Assembly (NCBI RefSeq): GCF_015207705.1
Contig: NZ_JADEWI010000053.1
Coordinates: forward strand, 1-44,959
Length of the DNA stretch: 44,959 bases
Source: Nostoc sp. LEGE 06077
Lineage (GTDB): Bacteria > Cyanobacteriota > Cyanobacteriia > Cyanobacteriales > Nostocaceae
Reading direction: 5' to 3'
Below the pieces are notes generated by a model, which saw nothing but the letters and a program-made list of their open reading frames with translations, had not been told where the DNA came from and did no database searches. The position numbers and the translations under genes are program-made. Positions 35,618 to 44,439 of the stretch are shown here, piece by piece (the stretch's first letter is position 1; each line of letters opens with the position of its first letter).

Positions 35618-36202
35618 TTAGGCACTATTCTTAAGTCTTTTCGTGATAAAAAAGGCTTTAAACCTCCGCCAGTTGGCTCTTATAACTTTCCATTGTTGTA
35701 GCGTATGCAGAAGAATTAAAGCCAAAAATGTATAGGCTATCCAAAAATGAATGCTTCTACCTAAGTCTACTAAAAGGGAGTTTTGTGGAAAAAAATCCGG
35801 TAAAGTCAACCCAAAAAAACGGACATTATTACTTTGATAAGAATTAGAAAAAAAGAACCCACTGACGGGAACTGCAAACATTAAGAAATAAAGAAAAGTA
35901 TGCAGTATAAATTTACGTGTCCATTCAGAAGTAACCCTTGGCAGATTTTTAGTATATTTTCGCCACCATACCCGCAACAAAACTAAAATCCGCCAAGTCA
36001 GCAAAGCTACTACCAAAGCTCCGATTGATTTATGAAAATCATATAATTCTGATCTAAAGAAAGTTCCACGGGATAGACGCGCCATACCTGAACCCGTGGT
36101 AAATAAAACTAAATAACAGGCGAACATTATCCAATGTACAGACATGAGTTGCTTAAACGCAGAATTAACCCTAGCTTTCTTAACTGCTGATGTTAAATTC
36201 AT
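35618..36202 (-). CDS. cytochrome b561-like membrane protein
   Basis: A 194-aa protein with four membrane helices near residues 20-38, 55-78, 98-118 and 150-170. Candidate haem-ligand histidines are His23 (VHW), His57 (DFHKS), His101 (LHTF), His152 (IHFW) and His166 (LLHTL). This is the bacterial cytochrome b561 (Ni/Fe-hydrogenase b-type) fold, which passes electrons across the membrane, often from quinol. Partner proteins are not adjacent. A ~110-bp mobile repeat lies 38 bases upstream and may contain or disturb its promoter. The 16 bases after the stop run into the degenerate fragment. Confidence 0.8.
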   Translation of the reverse strand: MNLTSAVKKARVNSAFKQLMSVHWIMFACYLVLFTTGSGMARLSRGTFFRSELYDFHKSIGALVVALLTWRILVLLRVWWRKYTKNLPRVTSEWTRKFILHTFLYFLMFAVPVSGFFFSNSYQSNNVRFFGLTLPDFFPQNSLLVDLGRSIHFWIAYTFLALILLHTLQQWKVIRANWRRFKAFFITKRLKNSA

Positions 36203-36239
36203 CTCAAGACACCTGGTTTTTTTATAGTTTTATCGTAAG

Positions 36240-36348
36240 AATTCAGGAGTCAGAAGAGTTAGAAAATAATGAGAACTATTTGATGAATCAATTTACTAAT
36301 CCTACAAATACTTTACTATTCTGGCTTCTGACTCCTGGGTACTGAATT
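36240..36348. repeat. ~110-bp miniature inverted-repeat element, copy 1
   Basis: Ends AATTCAGGAGTCAGAAG and CTTCTGACTCCTG...GAATT are inverted repeats, with six extra bases in the right one. The interior matches the reverse complement of the copy at 40485-40595 (for example AATCAATTTACTAAT against AATCAATTTGCTAAT). It lies upstream of the cytochrome b561 gene. Confidence 0.7.
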
Positions 36349-36469
36349 ATTACGTTTTACCTTGCAGTTTTAGGAGGCTTTTTTCCTGTTTTCTTGCTAG
36401 GTAGATAATTTTCCTTAATTAGACAATCTTAATATATCTTAACTTCTTTTATTTATCCACATATTTACT

Positions 36470-36830
36470 CCACCCGGAAACCTTTGCATCATCTCCCGCA
36501 ACTCAACAGCAGCCCCATCCGGGGTATAAACAACATTACCTGACATCGCCAACACAATCCGTTGCCGCCTCGCCCACTCAAACTAAGCACTAACATCTGT
36601 GGTAACGGTGTTCTTGCCCTTAGCCTATCTTGCAGGAATTGATAAAAAGCCCAGTCGGATTATCACACCAACCTTCTGCGATGTCTGCGACAAGCCGCAA
36701 GCGTCTACGCATCCTTCACTTGTGTAATCGCCCCCTGAACATTTTCCCAATGCTTCTTGATCACGCCCAAGCAAGGCTGAGGATTGATCCGCAACCGCCT
36801 TAACTCGTTGCAAACCCCTGCAATGTCAAA
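36470..36830 (-). pseudogene. degenerate repeated gene fragment, copy 3
   Basis: About 85% identical by eye to copy 2 at 35210-35600 over its whole length and carrying the same 25-nt palindrome at 36683-36707. It has stop and frame changes: TTAG replaces the codon for Trp/Phe near 36583, and bases are lost near 36625. Copies 2 and 3 therefore duplicated after the palindrome inserted. It is not expressed as a protein. Confidence 0.6.
36683..36707. repeat. 25-nt small palindromic repeat, second identical copy
   Basis: Same 25 bases and same GCGAT/CGC borders as 35411-35435, inside the paralogous fragment. Confidence 0.75.
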
Positions 36831-37211
36831 TTTTTCAGTACTCAACCAGCGTCAATGATTAAAATATAGAATGTTAATAACCTCACTTTTCTGATAATTT
36901 TTTAATTATTAAGTTGTAAATCTCAGGAATATTTAAATGTTTTTCTACAAAATAACAAGCAATACTTTGCAGAAACAGGCAGTCGATAGGGCTAGGTTAA
37001 TGTTATATGTGACAGCAGTGATAGAGGCTTCATAGTGCAGTTACTAAAAATTAGTTTGGTCTAGTCTATTGTCCATGATAGAAAATACTAGCCTTTATGC
37101 TTTAATCTTAGCATCTGTTACTGATTAGTAATTGATTAATAGCAAATTTATCCCAAGATAGAAATCAAAATAATCAAACTTGTACAAAATAACTTTCAGA
37201 ATATTAAAGGT
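36831..37211. other. gene-free region upstream of the P450 gene
   Basis: A/T-rich, no reading frame of note. The P450 promoter should lie here. I could not identify a convincing -10/-35 pair or operator. No strong ribosome site precedes ATG 37212 (ATTAAAGGT is the nearest purine-rich stretch). Confidence 0.4.
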
Positions 37212-38564
37212 ATGACAATTAAACAAATTGAGAAACTGAAAACTCCTAAATTTATCCAGCAAATTGAATCAATCCTAAAACCATTAGGATTTTTAGATCG
37301 TTGCGCCAAAGATTATGGAGATATTTTCTTTACTAATAGTTTTGGCAATCTAGAAACTTTAGTTGTTAGTCATCCCCAGGATCTTCAAGAATTATTTAAT
37401 CCAGCCAATAAAATACTTGATGCTCCAGGTGCCGCTAATGAAATATTCAAGCCTCAGCTTGGAGAAAACTCATTAATTGTACAAGACGGAGAACGACATC
37501 AACGTCAGCGAAAGCTAATAATGCCTCCGTTTCATGGAGAACAGATGCTGAATTATGGGCAACAAATTTGTGAAATAACCCAACAAGTAATACAAAATAT
37601 TAAACCAGACGAAGTTTTCATTGCTCGCCATTTAACTGAAAACATTACCATGAAGATCATTTTAAAAGTAGTCTTTGGGATAAATGAGGGCTTAAGGCTA
37701 GAAAACCTGAAAAATCTTATGACAACTTGGCTGTCTTTGACTAGTTCACCACTCAGTGCCAGTGTTTTATTGCTTCCATCTCTACAGAAGGATTTAGGTA
37801 CTTGGAGTCCTTGGGGAAAATTTCTGCGTTTAAGAAAACAGATTGATGAAAACTTAATGGCAGAAATATTGGAGCGTCGCCAACAAATGCAAACCTTGCG
37901 TTTCGATATTCTGAGTTTGCTAATGAAAGCAGAATATGAAAATGGAGAGGGCATGAATGATGCTGAATTAAGAGACAACCTGTTAACTTTGCTGAATGCT
38001 GGTCACGAAACGACTGCTACTGCTATTGCTTGGGCTTTGTATTGGATTCATCAACAACCAGAAGTTTATGAGAAACTATTGTATGAGTTACAAAGTTTAG
38101 ATAATCCCGACCCTCTCAAAATTACTCAACTACCTTACCTCACAGCAGTTTGCCAAGAAACCTTAAGAATTTATCCTGTAGTTCTTTTCACTTTCCCTAG
38201 AATTACTTTACGCTCTGTCAATTTAAGAGGGTATCAAGTTGCTTCTGGAACGTATGTGACACCTTGCATTTATCTAACTCATCGTCGAGAAGATTTATAT
38301 CCTCAACCAGATGAATTTCAACCCCAAAGGTTTCTCAATCGGAAATACTCACCTTATGAATTTTGGACTTTTGGAGGTGGCTCTCGTCAATGTCTAGGGC
38401 AAGTATTTGCTTTGTTTGAAATGAAATTAATTTTAGCAACTATTCTTTTAAATTATCGACTGAAATTAGAAGAGAAAGCTCCAGTTCATCCAGCACGTAG
38501 AGGGTTTCTATTAGGTACTAAAGGTGGAGTTAAAATGAGACTTGTTGCAGGAACTTCATGCTAA
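37212..38564 (+). CDS. cytochrome P450, CYP110-like
   Basis: A 450-aa soluble P450. The I-helix oxygen motif AGHETT starts at residue 263. The ExxR pair is Glu316/Arg319 (QETLRIYP). The haem-binding loop FGGGSRQCLG (387-396) has proximal ligand Cys394. The N-terminus (MTIKQIEKLKTPKFIQQIE) and overall pattern fit CYP110, a family common in Nostocales with fatty-acid or terpenoid substrates; the substrate here is unknown. No terpene synthase or redox partner is adjacent. A GNAT gene starts 12 bases downstream and is probably co-transcribed. Confidence 0.9.
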   Translation: MTIKQIEKLKTPKFIQQIESILKPLGFLDRCAKDYGDIFFTNSFGNLETLVVSHPQDLQELFNPANKILDAPGAANEIFKPQLGENSLIVQDGERHQRQRKLIMPPFHGEQMLNYGQQICEITQQVIQNIKPDEVFIARHLTENITMKIILKVVFGINEGLRLENLKNLMTTWLSLTSSPLSASVLLLPSLQKDLGTWSPWGKFLRLRKQIDENLMAEILERRQQMQTLRFDILSLLMKAEYENGEGMNDAELRDNLLTLLNAGHETTATAIAWALYWIHQQPEVYEKLLYELQSLDNPDPLKITQLPYLTAVCQETLRIYPVVLFTFPRITLRSVNLRGYQVASGTYVTPCIYLTHRREDLYPQPDEFQPQRFLNRKYSPYEFWTFGGGSRQCLGQVFALFEMKLILATILLNYRLKLEEKAPVHPARRGFLLGTKGGVKMRLVAGTSC

Positions 38565-38576
38565 ACTTTTCACGAG

Positions 38577-39056
38577 ATGGCATTAACGAATATGGATATT
38601 CGCATTGCTGAAGAATTGGATATTCCGGCATTAGCCCAACTGTATCAAAGCACAGTTTTGGCGATCGCACCCGAACGCTACTCTCCAGAGCAAACCCAAC
38701 TGTGGGCAGCTTTTGCATCGGATAGAGATGCTTTTAAACAGTTCATTTTGGCAGCCACAACATTCATAGCCACTGATGAAACGGGAATTTTAGGTTTTGC
38801 GGGGATTGCAGAAGAGGGCCATGTTACTTCTACTTATGTCAGGAGTGATCTCATTCGTCAAGGGATTGGCTCTACATTAATGGAGAAAATTTTAGAATAT
38901 GCTCAGATGCACAAAATTGAGCGTTTATATGCCGAAGCAAGTGAATTTAGCTTAGGCTTATTTCAAAAGTTTGGCTTCTACATCTACGACACTGAAATTG
39001 TAGACCGCCAAGGAGTTAAGTTTAAACGCTATTTGGTAGAGCGAAGTGGACATTGA
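38577..39056 (+). CDS. GNAT-family N-acetyltransferase
   Basis: A 159-aa protein. The acetyl-CoA motif A is RSDLIRQGIGSTLMEKILEY, with the R-x-x-G-x-G pattern. Later strands are RLYAEASEFSLGLFQKFGFY, typical of GNATs. The acceptor is unknown. Only 12 bases separate it from the P450 stop, so the two are likely one transcript. ATG 38577 is used here; MDIRIAEELD at 38592 is an alternative start. Confidence 0.85.
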   Translation: MALTNMDIRIAEELDIPALAQLYQSTVLAIAPERYSPEQTQLWAAFASDRDAFKQFILAATTFIATDETGILGFAGIAEEGHVTSTYVRSDLIRQGIGSTLMEKILEYAQMHKIERLYAEASEFSLGLFQKFGFYIYDTEIVDRQGVKFKRYLVERSGH

Positions 39057-39079
39057 AAAAATTCTGTTATCGAATGTTG

Positions 39080-39619
39080 CTAAGATTGAGTAATTTTAAA
39101 ATCTTCAAAAACAATCCTACACCCATCTCCTTGTGGGGATGCTGCCATTAAACCAACTTGCAACGTCTGGGCTGGAGTTAGGTATGCCAGCCGCAACAAG
39201 TGATAGTGTTGACCATTCAGGGAATACTGCACCTCAATTGCTTCTTTTCGACGCTGAACTCGCAACCACAGAGATTCTGGAGACAGCAAAAGTTCAATTA
39301 CAGACCAATCTGAAAAATCTCGCGTCACGACAGCACTGACATTTTGAACCTCATCCACATACTCAATTCCGCACTTGAGCCAAGTACTTTCATCTTCGCG
39401 TACCATGAGTCCAGCTTGGTCATACAACACCTGATACTGCCCAGTAATTTTTACCTCTGCTGTAAAATCACCGCTGAGTGTTTGGTAAAAGAAGTGACCA
39501 TTATCTCGAATAAAGCCATAATGAGTTGTTCGCCAAAAGTCAGTTTTTGAGTCGGTTGTCAACGAAACTTGATGAGCAGTCTGCGTCCATTGGGCAGGTT
39601 CGTTTAGCCATTGCATCAT
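39080..39619 (-). CDS. DUF1349 (concanavalin-like) protein
   Basis: A 179-aa protein of the DUF1349 family (YesU-like beta-sandwich): FWRTTHYGFIRDNGHFFYQT, GQYQVLYDQAGLMVREDEST, WLKCGIEYVDEVQNVSAVVT, and a C-terminal VGLMAASPQGDGCRIVFEDF. The fold may bind carbohydrate; function unproven. No signal peptide. GAGGAG stands nine bases before ATGATG at 39619, so the first ATG is likely used. It converges on the GNAT gene with a 23-base gap. The 195-base gap at 39620-39814 holds no gene. Confidence 0.85.
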   Translation of the reverse strand: MMQWLNEPAQWTQTAHQVSLTTDSKTDFWRTTHYGFIRDNGHFFYQTLSGDFTAEVKITGQYQVLYDQAGLMVREDESTWLKCGIEYVDEVQNVSAVVTRDFSDWSVIELLLSPESLWLRVQRRKEAIEVQYSLNGQHYHLLRLAYLTPAQTLQVGLMAASPQGDGCRIVFEDFKITQS

Positions 39620-39814
39620 GTTTTATTCTCCTCAAGCGATAGTCAGAATTTGTGTAGAAGTGAGATCGCCGATCTTCACTACTGCTGAGTGTACATTGGC
39701 CAAACATTTGCTGTGTAGTCTTTTTCATTTCCACTATCAAGCCAAGAGTGTTCATGACAAAGACATTACACCAAAACCCATGTTAAAAATTCAAGGGAGC
39801 AATTAACCGAGAAC

Positions 39815-40423
39815 TCAGAAATCATGAAAACTATTAGCTGCAAAGGTATCTATAAATGGCAAAAACCTTTGAAGTGAAGGGTAAAATTGTAACCTAACTG
39901 GAAAATCATCTGTTTGGGATACTTCCAATTCAATGGTTTGTTGCTCTTGGTTATCAAAGAGTAGCTGTATTTTATAGTCTGTCCAAAATTGCTCACCCAA
40001 CTCATCTTCTAAATCGAAAAGCTGTTCCTCATTGCCCCAGATATCTGACCACAGAACTATTCGATTAGCACGAAAATGATTTTGACCTCTTTCATCTCCA
40101 ACTACAAAATATACTTCGACATTTAACTCAAAACCGAACTCATCAACCTCTGCTTTTTTGATTTCGCTGTTGACCACAATTAAACTATCAGGGTTAACAT
40201 TTACCATCTGCTGTTGCTGGAATAATTCTTGAAGTACATAATCAGGTATTAACTTTGCACTCTCTTCTAGCGCGAGTTTTTGAGTTTCAGGAGAGTAACG
40301 AGTTTTCAATTCTTGGGTGACTAAACTTAAAATATCACCCGTTTTGACATTAACAACTATCTTCTTATTTTGAGGATTCAGGAAACATCCGTAATTCAAA
40401 TTAATCTGCTTGCTAGTTGCCAT
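39815..40423 (-). CDS. hypothetical protein, 202 aa
   Basis: I do not recognise the family. The protein is soluble and acidic, with no membrane segment or signal. It has a helical middle (SPETQKLALEESAKLIPDYV, LQELFQQQQMV) and a beta-rich C-terminal half (LNVEVYFVVGDERGQNHFRA, then WSDIWGNEEQLFDLEDELGE). Composition and codon use match its neighbours, and the frame is long and intact, so it is very likely a real gene. A ~110-bp mobile repeat lies about 60 bases upstream. No start-proximal ribosome site is strong. Confidence 0.7.
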   Translation of the reverse strand: MATSKQINLNYGCFLNPQNKKIVVNVKTGDILSLVTQELKTRYSPETQKLALEESAKLIPDYVLQELFQQQQMVNVNPDSLIVVNSEIKKAEVDEFGFELNVEVYFVVGDERGQNHFRANRIVLWSDIWGNEEQLFDLEDELGEQFWTDYKIQLLFDNQEQQTIELEVSQTDDFPVRLQFYPSLQRFLPFIDTFAANSFHDF

Positions 40424-40484
40424 AAGTATTCACAATTGTTTTGTTTCAAATGAATGCTCTTAAATGCAAAATTCAAAATATAAG

Positions 40485-40595
40485 AATTCAGCACTCAGGA
40501 GCCAGAAGTCAGAATGAATAAGTCTCTATAAAATTAGCAAATTGATTTATTCAATATTTCTCTGCATCTTTACCCCTTCTGACTCCTGAATACTT
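40485..40595. repeat. ~110-bp miniature inverted-repeat element, copy 2
   Basis: Ends AATTCAGCACTCAGGAGCCA and CTTCTGACTCCTGAATACTT are imperfect inverted repeats. The whole element is a reversed copy of 36240-36348, with recognisable interior identity. It sits between the pRiA4b-like gene and the 202-aa gene. Confidence 0.7.
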
Positions 40596-40630
40596 ACCAT
40601 TTTATTTTTCAAATAGCGCAGCTTTTTCTG

Positions 40631-41155
40631 TTATTCAAAATTAGCGTACTGAGGTGGACTGGCCCCGACTCGTTCTCGGATTTTAGGATATTTGCCTGAT
40701 GGAACTGTATCTGAAATGATTTGGACATCAATCTGGTGCCACCAATCATCCCCAAAATCAAACCAGTAACCAAAAGCATCATCAATTGATAAACCCAACG
40801 ATGCAATTGATGTACTAGCAACATCTCCTGTAGGTGCTGGTGTCAAGTCAGAACTGGAAAATGCTTCTTTTAAGCAGTAGCGTCTGGCATTTGGATCTTG
40901 CGGCCCCTTGCCGCCAACTTGAAATTCGTACATATGTTCATCTTCTCGGTCAAATGCTTTGAAGATGATTTTATGCAGTTGGGCTAAAGTATTGCTGCCC
41001 TTAATCTCAATTGTTCGAGACACGACTGGATTCTTTGCTGCAAATTCTTCTGTAATTGGCCCTTCAACTAAAAATACCTCTAGCACATATAGCGCATTTG
41101 GAGAAGGGTTAACTGTTGTTTTAGCAATAGTTTCTGATTTTTTCGTTTTAGCCAT
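40631..41155 (-). CDS. plasmid pRiA4b ORF-3-like protein
   Basis: A 174-aa protein of the pRiA4b ORF-3 family (IS1096 TnpR-like fold). Family motifs are TIEIKGSNTLAQLHKIIFKA, MYEFQVGG, FGYWFDFGDDWWHQIDVQII, and RVGASPPQY near the end. These proteins are common in bacteria, often near mobile DNA; their biochemical role is not known. The charged N-terminus (MAKTKKSETIAKTT) may be disordered. Monocistronic, with the mobile repeat just downstream. Confidence 0.85.
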   Translation of the reverse strand: MAKTKKSETIAKTTVNPSPNALYVLEVFLVEGPITEEFAAKNPVVSRTIEIKGSNTLAQLHKIIFKAFDREDEHMYEFQVGGKGPQDPNARRYCLKEAFSSSDLTPAPTGDVASTSIASLGLSIDDAFGYWFDFGDDWWHQIDVQIISDTVPSGKYPKIRERVGASPPQYANFE

Positions 41156-41358
41156 ACTGTGAGCGTGAAGGGTATAGTTAAGTATTGCGTATTGCGCGGC
41201 TAAGGCAAATTTAACCTTTGGTTATAAAAAGCCATTTGCTCCAAAGCATACCAAAGTCATCTTTATAAGAAACAAGCTAATAAATATAGTTGTAGCCCAA
41301 ATTCAAGATATTGTAGAGTCAAGAAAAGTCCTAAGTATTGCCCTGCACAACTCACTTT

Positions 41359-42564
41359 ATGACTACCGCACCCTTAAGCTGGCAAGAACTAGAATCCCTC
41401 ACTAACTATCAAATAGATACTGTAAATGGTCTTACTAATGCTAAAGCTAGGTTGCGCTTGTTTGGTCAGCCGGAATCGGAAGTGCGCTTAACACTGTACC
41501 GCGATAACCACGCTTGGTGTCCTTACTGTCAAAAAGTTTGGTTATGGCTAGAAGAAAAACAGATCGCCTACCGCATTGAAAAAGTGACAATGTTTTGCTA
41601 TGGGGAGAAAGAAAGTTGGTACAAACGTAAGGTGCCATCAGGAATGCTCCCGGCAATTGAGTTAGATGGACGGATTATTAAAGAAAGCGATGACATTTTG
41701 ATTGCTTTGGAAAAGGTTTTTGGTCCATTAAACCAAGGAATGGAAGATCGCACGGTGCTGCCTCTACGCCAATTAGAACGGCTTTTATTTAGAGCCTGGT
41801 GCGCTTGGCTGTGCTACCCAGCAATTTCCGCTCAACAAGAAAAACGCAACCGAGAACAATTTATCACAGTGGTAGCTAAGGTCGAGGAGGCTTTAGGTCA
41901 CACATCAAGCCCTTATTTTCTAGAGAACTTCGGCATCGTCGATGTCATTTTTACGCCATATCTGGAACGGATGAATGCCAGCCTTTACTACTATAAGGGT
42001 TACTCACTGCGAGAGGAAAACCCTCGTTTGAGCGCATGGTTTGCGGCAATGGAAAGCCGACATACCTACCGCGGTACTCAGAGCGACTTCCACACCCACG
42101 TACATGATTTGCCGCCTCAGATGGGTGGCTGTTGGGAAAATGGCGAAACCCAGATGCTTCTCAATAAAGCGCGGGTAGATAACGGCCCCTGGTTTGGACT
42201 ACCAGATGTTACTTATCCAGAACCAGAAAACTCACGTATGGAAGCTCTTCAAAGAACTATCGAGCATCGCATCAATATTATCCGCGTCAACCCCTCAGAT
42301 GATAGCTTGTTTGATCAAGCCTTACGTTGTGCTTTAACACATATGATGACAGGGGTTGAGTGTATACCTCCATTGGGGTCTGATGTCGCTCTACGATATC
42401 TGCGTGATCGCATTAATGTCCCGCGAGATATGTCCATTTATGCGGCCAAGCGATTGAGGGAATCATTGGAGAAAACCGCAGCCCTTGCTGGTGATGGACA
42501 GCCAGACCCCATTCCGACTCAGCATCGACGAGATCAAGACCCGTCTAACTTTGTCAGAAAGTAG
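41359..42564 (+). CDS. glutathione S-transferase-like protein
   Basis: A 401-aa protein. The thioredoxin-fold N-terminal domain has a redox CPYC motif (Cys54, Cys57 in [10 protein letters not shown]) and the cis-Pro segment [10 protein letters not shown], then the ESDDI glutathione-binding motif. The helical GST C-domain follows to about 245. The last 150 residues (from [16 protein letters not shown]) are an extension not usual for GSTs. Start choice: ATG 41359 ([10 protein letters not shown]); the TTG at 41338 adds seven unlikely residues. Role is probably thiol-dependent detoxification or reduction; the substrate is unknown. Confidence 0.85.
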   Translation: MTTAPLSWQELESLTNYQIDTVNGLTNAKARLRLFGQPESEVRLTLYRDNHAWCPYCQKVWLWLEEKQIAYRIEKVTMFCYGEKESWYKRKVPSGMLPAIELDGRIIKESDDILIALEKVFGPLNQGMEDRTVLPLRQLERLLFRAWCAWLCYPAISAQQEKRNREQFITVVAKVEEALGHTSSPYFLENFGIVDVIFTPYLERMNASLYYYKGYSLREENPRLSAWFAAMESRHTYRGTQSDFHTHVHDLPPQMGGCWENGETQMLLNKARVDNGPWFGLPDVTYPEPENSRMEALQRTIEHRINIIRVNPSDDSLFDQALRCALTHMMTGVECIPPLGSDVALRYLRDRINVPRDMSIYAAKRLRESLEKTAALAGDGQPDPIPTQHRRDQDPSNFVRK

Positions 42565-42763
42565 CATTTAGACACGCGTCTTGGCAGAACACGCAACTCT
42601 CCTAGTTAATAGTTATCTTCGTTTCTAAGCTCTTTGTATAAAGAATCCCAAAGCAGGAATGTACAAAGCGTTTGGTTAAGCTAAGGTAAAGATAAAATAG
42701 CATAATCAACAATTCAAACTTCCAACTGATGGGTATATTTATAAGTAATTGACGAGGGTGATT

Positions 42764-42955
42764 ATGACTAAAGAATACATGGATTCTTTAGAGTCGATTG
42801 TTGACCAATTAACATTGGCAGCAGTTTTAGAAATGTTAGAACGTATTTGTCATAAAAAAGCCGAAAATTTGCGAACTCACTGGAAAGACGAAAATTCTGC
42901 CAAGCTTTGGGACAAAGCGGCCAGACAGATAGAACAGATAAATATTGATGTTTAA
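42764..42955 (+). CDS. small hypothetical protein, 63 aa
   Basis: Begins MTKEYMDSLESIVDQLTLAA with GAGGGTG just before the ATG, a good ribosome site that fixes this start over the in-frame TTG at 42749. It is helical and charged (VLEMLERICHKKAENLRTHW, DKAARQIEQI) with a single Cys. I do not recognise the family. Its codon use and clean start support a real gene. Confidence 0.6.
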   Translation: MTKEYMDSLESIVDQLTLAAVLEMLERICHKKAENLRTHWKDENSAKLWDKAARQIEQINIDV

Positions 42956-43043
42956 TCCAGCAATCAAATTCTGCAAGGGATGTTTATCAAATCGATTTAC
43001 AGTTGGGAGGTATCTCTAAAAATCGGAACTAAAAATAATCTAA

Positions 43044-43721
43044 TTATGTCCTCTGATACTCAATCCGCACTTGCTCAACATTAAATTGCTCAGATTCTTG
43101 GTATACAATTTTTTCTACCTGTCGTAATCCCAAACTTTCAAACAGTTTGAGTTCCTCCTCTGATAGTGGCCAAGGTGGGCCACTTGGTTCTACTTCGGTA
43201 TCTCGAACACGGTTGATCAACAAAAGTGTGCCATCAGGAGCGACCAGGGAGGCAATTGAAGAAATCACTAGAGAACGCACATTTAAAGGCAAAGCTTGAA
43301 TGTTACGACACTCGAACACAAAGTCAAAAGCAAGATGCCATTGTGCTGGAAGAGCAAACAAATCTGCAACTATGTAGTTAACCGAAGAATCAGGGAATCG
43401 TTGTTGACACCAAGCGATCGCAGTTGGAGAAATATCAAAAGCTGTTACCTCAAAACCTAGTTTTGCTAGAGCTTCAGCATCATCTCCCAAACCGCAACCG
43501 ATGATTAATGCTTTTTGTCCCAGAGCGAATGGTTGATGATGAGCTAACCATTCTTGCAGATAAGGGTGAGGGGATAACTTAGCCCAAGGAATTTGTGTTG
43601 CGTCACCTTGAGCTTCGGCATACAAAACGTCAAACCAAGTAGAGGGCTGTGCTTTTTGTAGTGCTTCCTGAGCTAACTGTTGAACATGAAGCTGTAAATT
43701 TTGAGGTTGTTGTTCAAACAT
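43044..43721 (-). CDS. SAM-dependent methyltransferase, TPMT-like
   Basis: A 225-aa class I methyltransferase. Motif I is LIIGCGLGDDAEALAKLGFE, the acidic ribose-binding residue is in VTAFDISPTAI, and motif II lies in VNYIVADLFALP. FECRNIQALP follows. The arrangement resembles thiopurine or thiol methyltransferases; the substrate is unknown. Start choice: MFEQQPQNLQ at 43721, because the 13 codons before it lie in a miniature transposable element. GAGGG three bases before this ATG, the likely ribosome site, is the end of that element. Confidence 0.85.
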   Translation of the reverse strand: MFEQQPQNLQLHVQQLAQEALQKAQPSTWFDVLYAEAQGDATQIPWAKLSPHPYLQEWLAHHQPFALGQKALIIGCGLGDDAEALAKLGFEVTAFDISPTAIAWCQQRFPDSSVNYIVADLFALPAQWHLAFDFVFECRNIQALPLNVRSLVISSIASLVAPDGTLLLINRVRDTEVEPSGPPWPLSEEELKLFESLGLRQVEKIVYQESEQFNVEQVRIEYQRT

Positions 43722-43724
43722 AGT

Positions 43725-43892
43725 CCCTCTTTTGTTACCTTCGGCAGAGAATAATTTCAAACCCCTATTTGAGGTCTATTTTCAATAAAAGTGCTGAGAT
43801 GACAAAGTAGATGTACGAGTGCCCAGTTCATTCTGTTGTTTACATTCAAAGCTGGGGCTAGATTTTTCTCTTCTCGTAGTAATAAAAGAGGG
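43725..43892. mobile_element. 168-bp miniature element with IS701-like ends
   Basis: The left end CCCTCTTTTGTTACCTTCGG and right end CTCGTAGTAATAAAAGAGGG are inverted repeats. Both resemble the IS701 right ends in this window, for example AAAGTAACAAAAGAGGG at 7167-7183. No coding capacity. It fits exactly between the methyltransferase start and the GFA stop codon. No certain target duplication (TAGT on the left, TTAA on the right). Confidence 0.6.
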
Positions 43893-44318
43893 TTAATTTT
43901 CTGATGTCTGTGTAAACTGTGCAAACAACTCTGCTCCTGTCATGTTTTTAGTTTCATTAGCAAAAGAGTAATATTCGGGCTTCTCATCGATAAAAACCTG
44001 ATGTTCAAAAATTAGACCTTCTGTGTTATCGAAGATTCCAGCAGGTATAAAGTATTGGTTATTTTGTTTCAATCGGAAAAATAGATGGCTGCCACACTTC
44101 TTACAGAATCCACGTTCTGCCCATTCGGAAGATTGATAAACGCCGATATTTTCTGCTCCCTCAAAACTAACATTACTGCCACACTCAATGGCAAACATTG
44201 CTCCTCCGCCCCACTTTCTACACATACCACAATGACAAGCTCCTACGATATTATTCATATTTGTTGTGGATATGCTCACCGCTTTACATAGACAGCCACC
44301 TTTGACAAAATTAGACAT
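43893..44318 (-). CDS. GFA-family zinc protein
   Basis: A 141-aa protein of the GFA (glutathione-dependent formaldehyde-activating enzyme-like) family. Cys groups that bind zinc are GGCLCKAVS, GACHCGMCRKW and GFCKKCGSHLFFR. Many members do not act on formaldehyde, so the substrate is open. Start choice: ATG 44318 (MSNFVKGGCL) has AGGAG eight bases upstream; the 10 codons before it are unsupported. Its TAA stop directly abuts the miniature element at 43725-43892, so the last residues could have been altered by that insertion. Confidence 0.85.
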   Translation of the reverse strand: MSNFVKGGCLCKAVSISTTNMNNIVGACHCGMCRKWGGGAMFAIECGSNVSFEGAENIGVYQSSEWAERGFCKKCGSHLFFRLKQNNQYFIPAGIFDNTEGLIFEHQVFIDEKPEYYSFANETKNMTGAELFAQFTQTSEN

Positions 44319-44439
44319 CTTCTTTACTCCTGTAGCTTGAATCATCATGCAGATTAAATATTACAGGGATAAATGAGTTTATAACTACTAGATCTACACC
44401 ATCGCCACCCAATCGCACACCACCGACCTACAACCATCC

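Noticed and set aside
43722-43760. Earlier start for the methyltransferase
   Set aside because: Those codons lie in the miniature element and are not methyltransferase-like.
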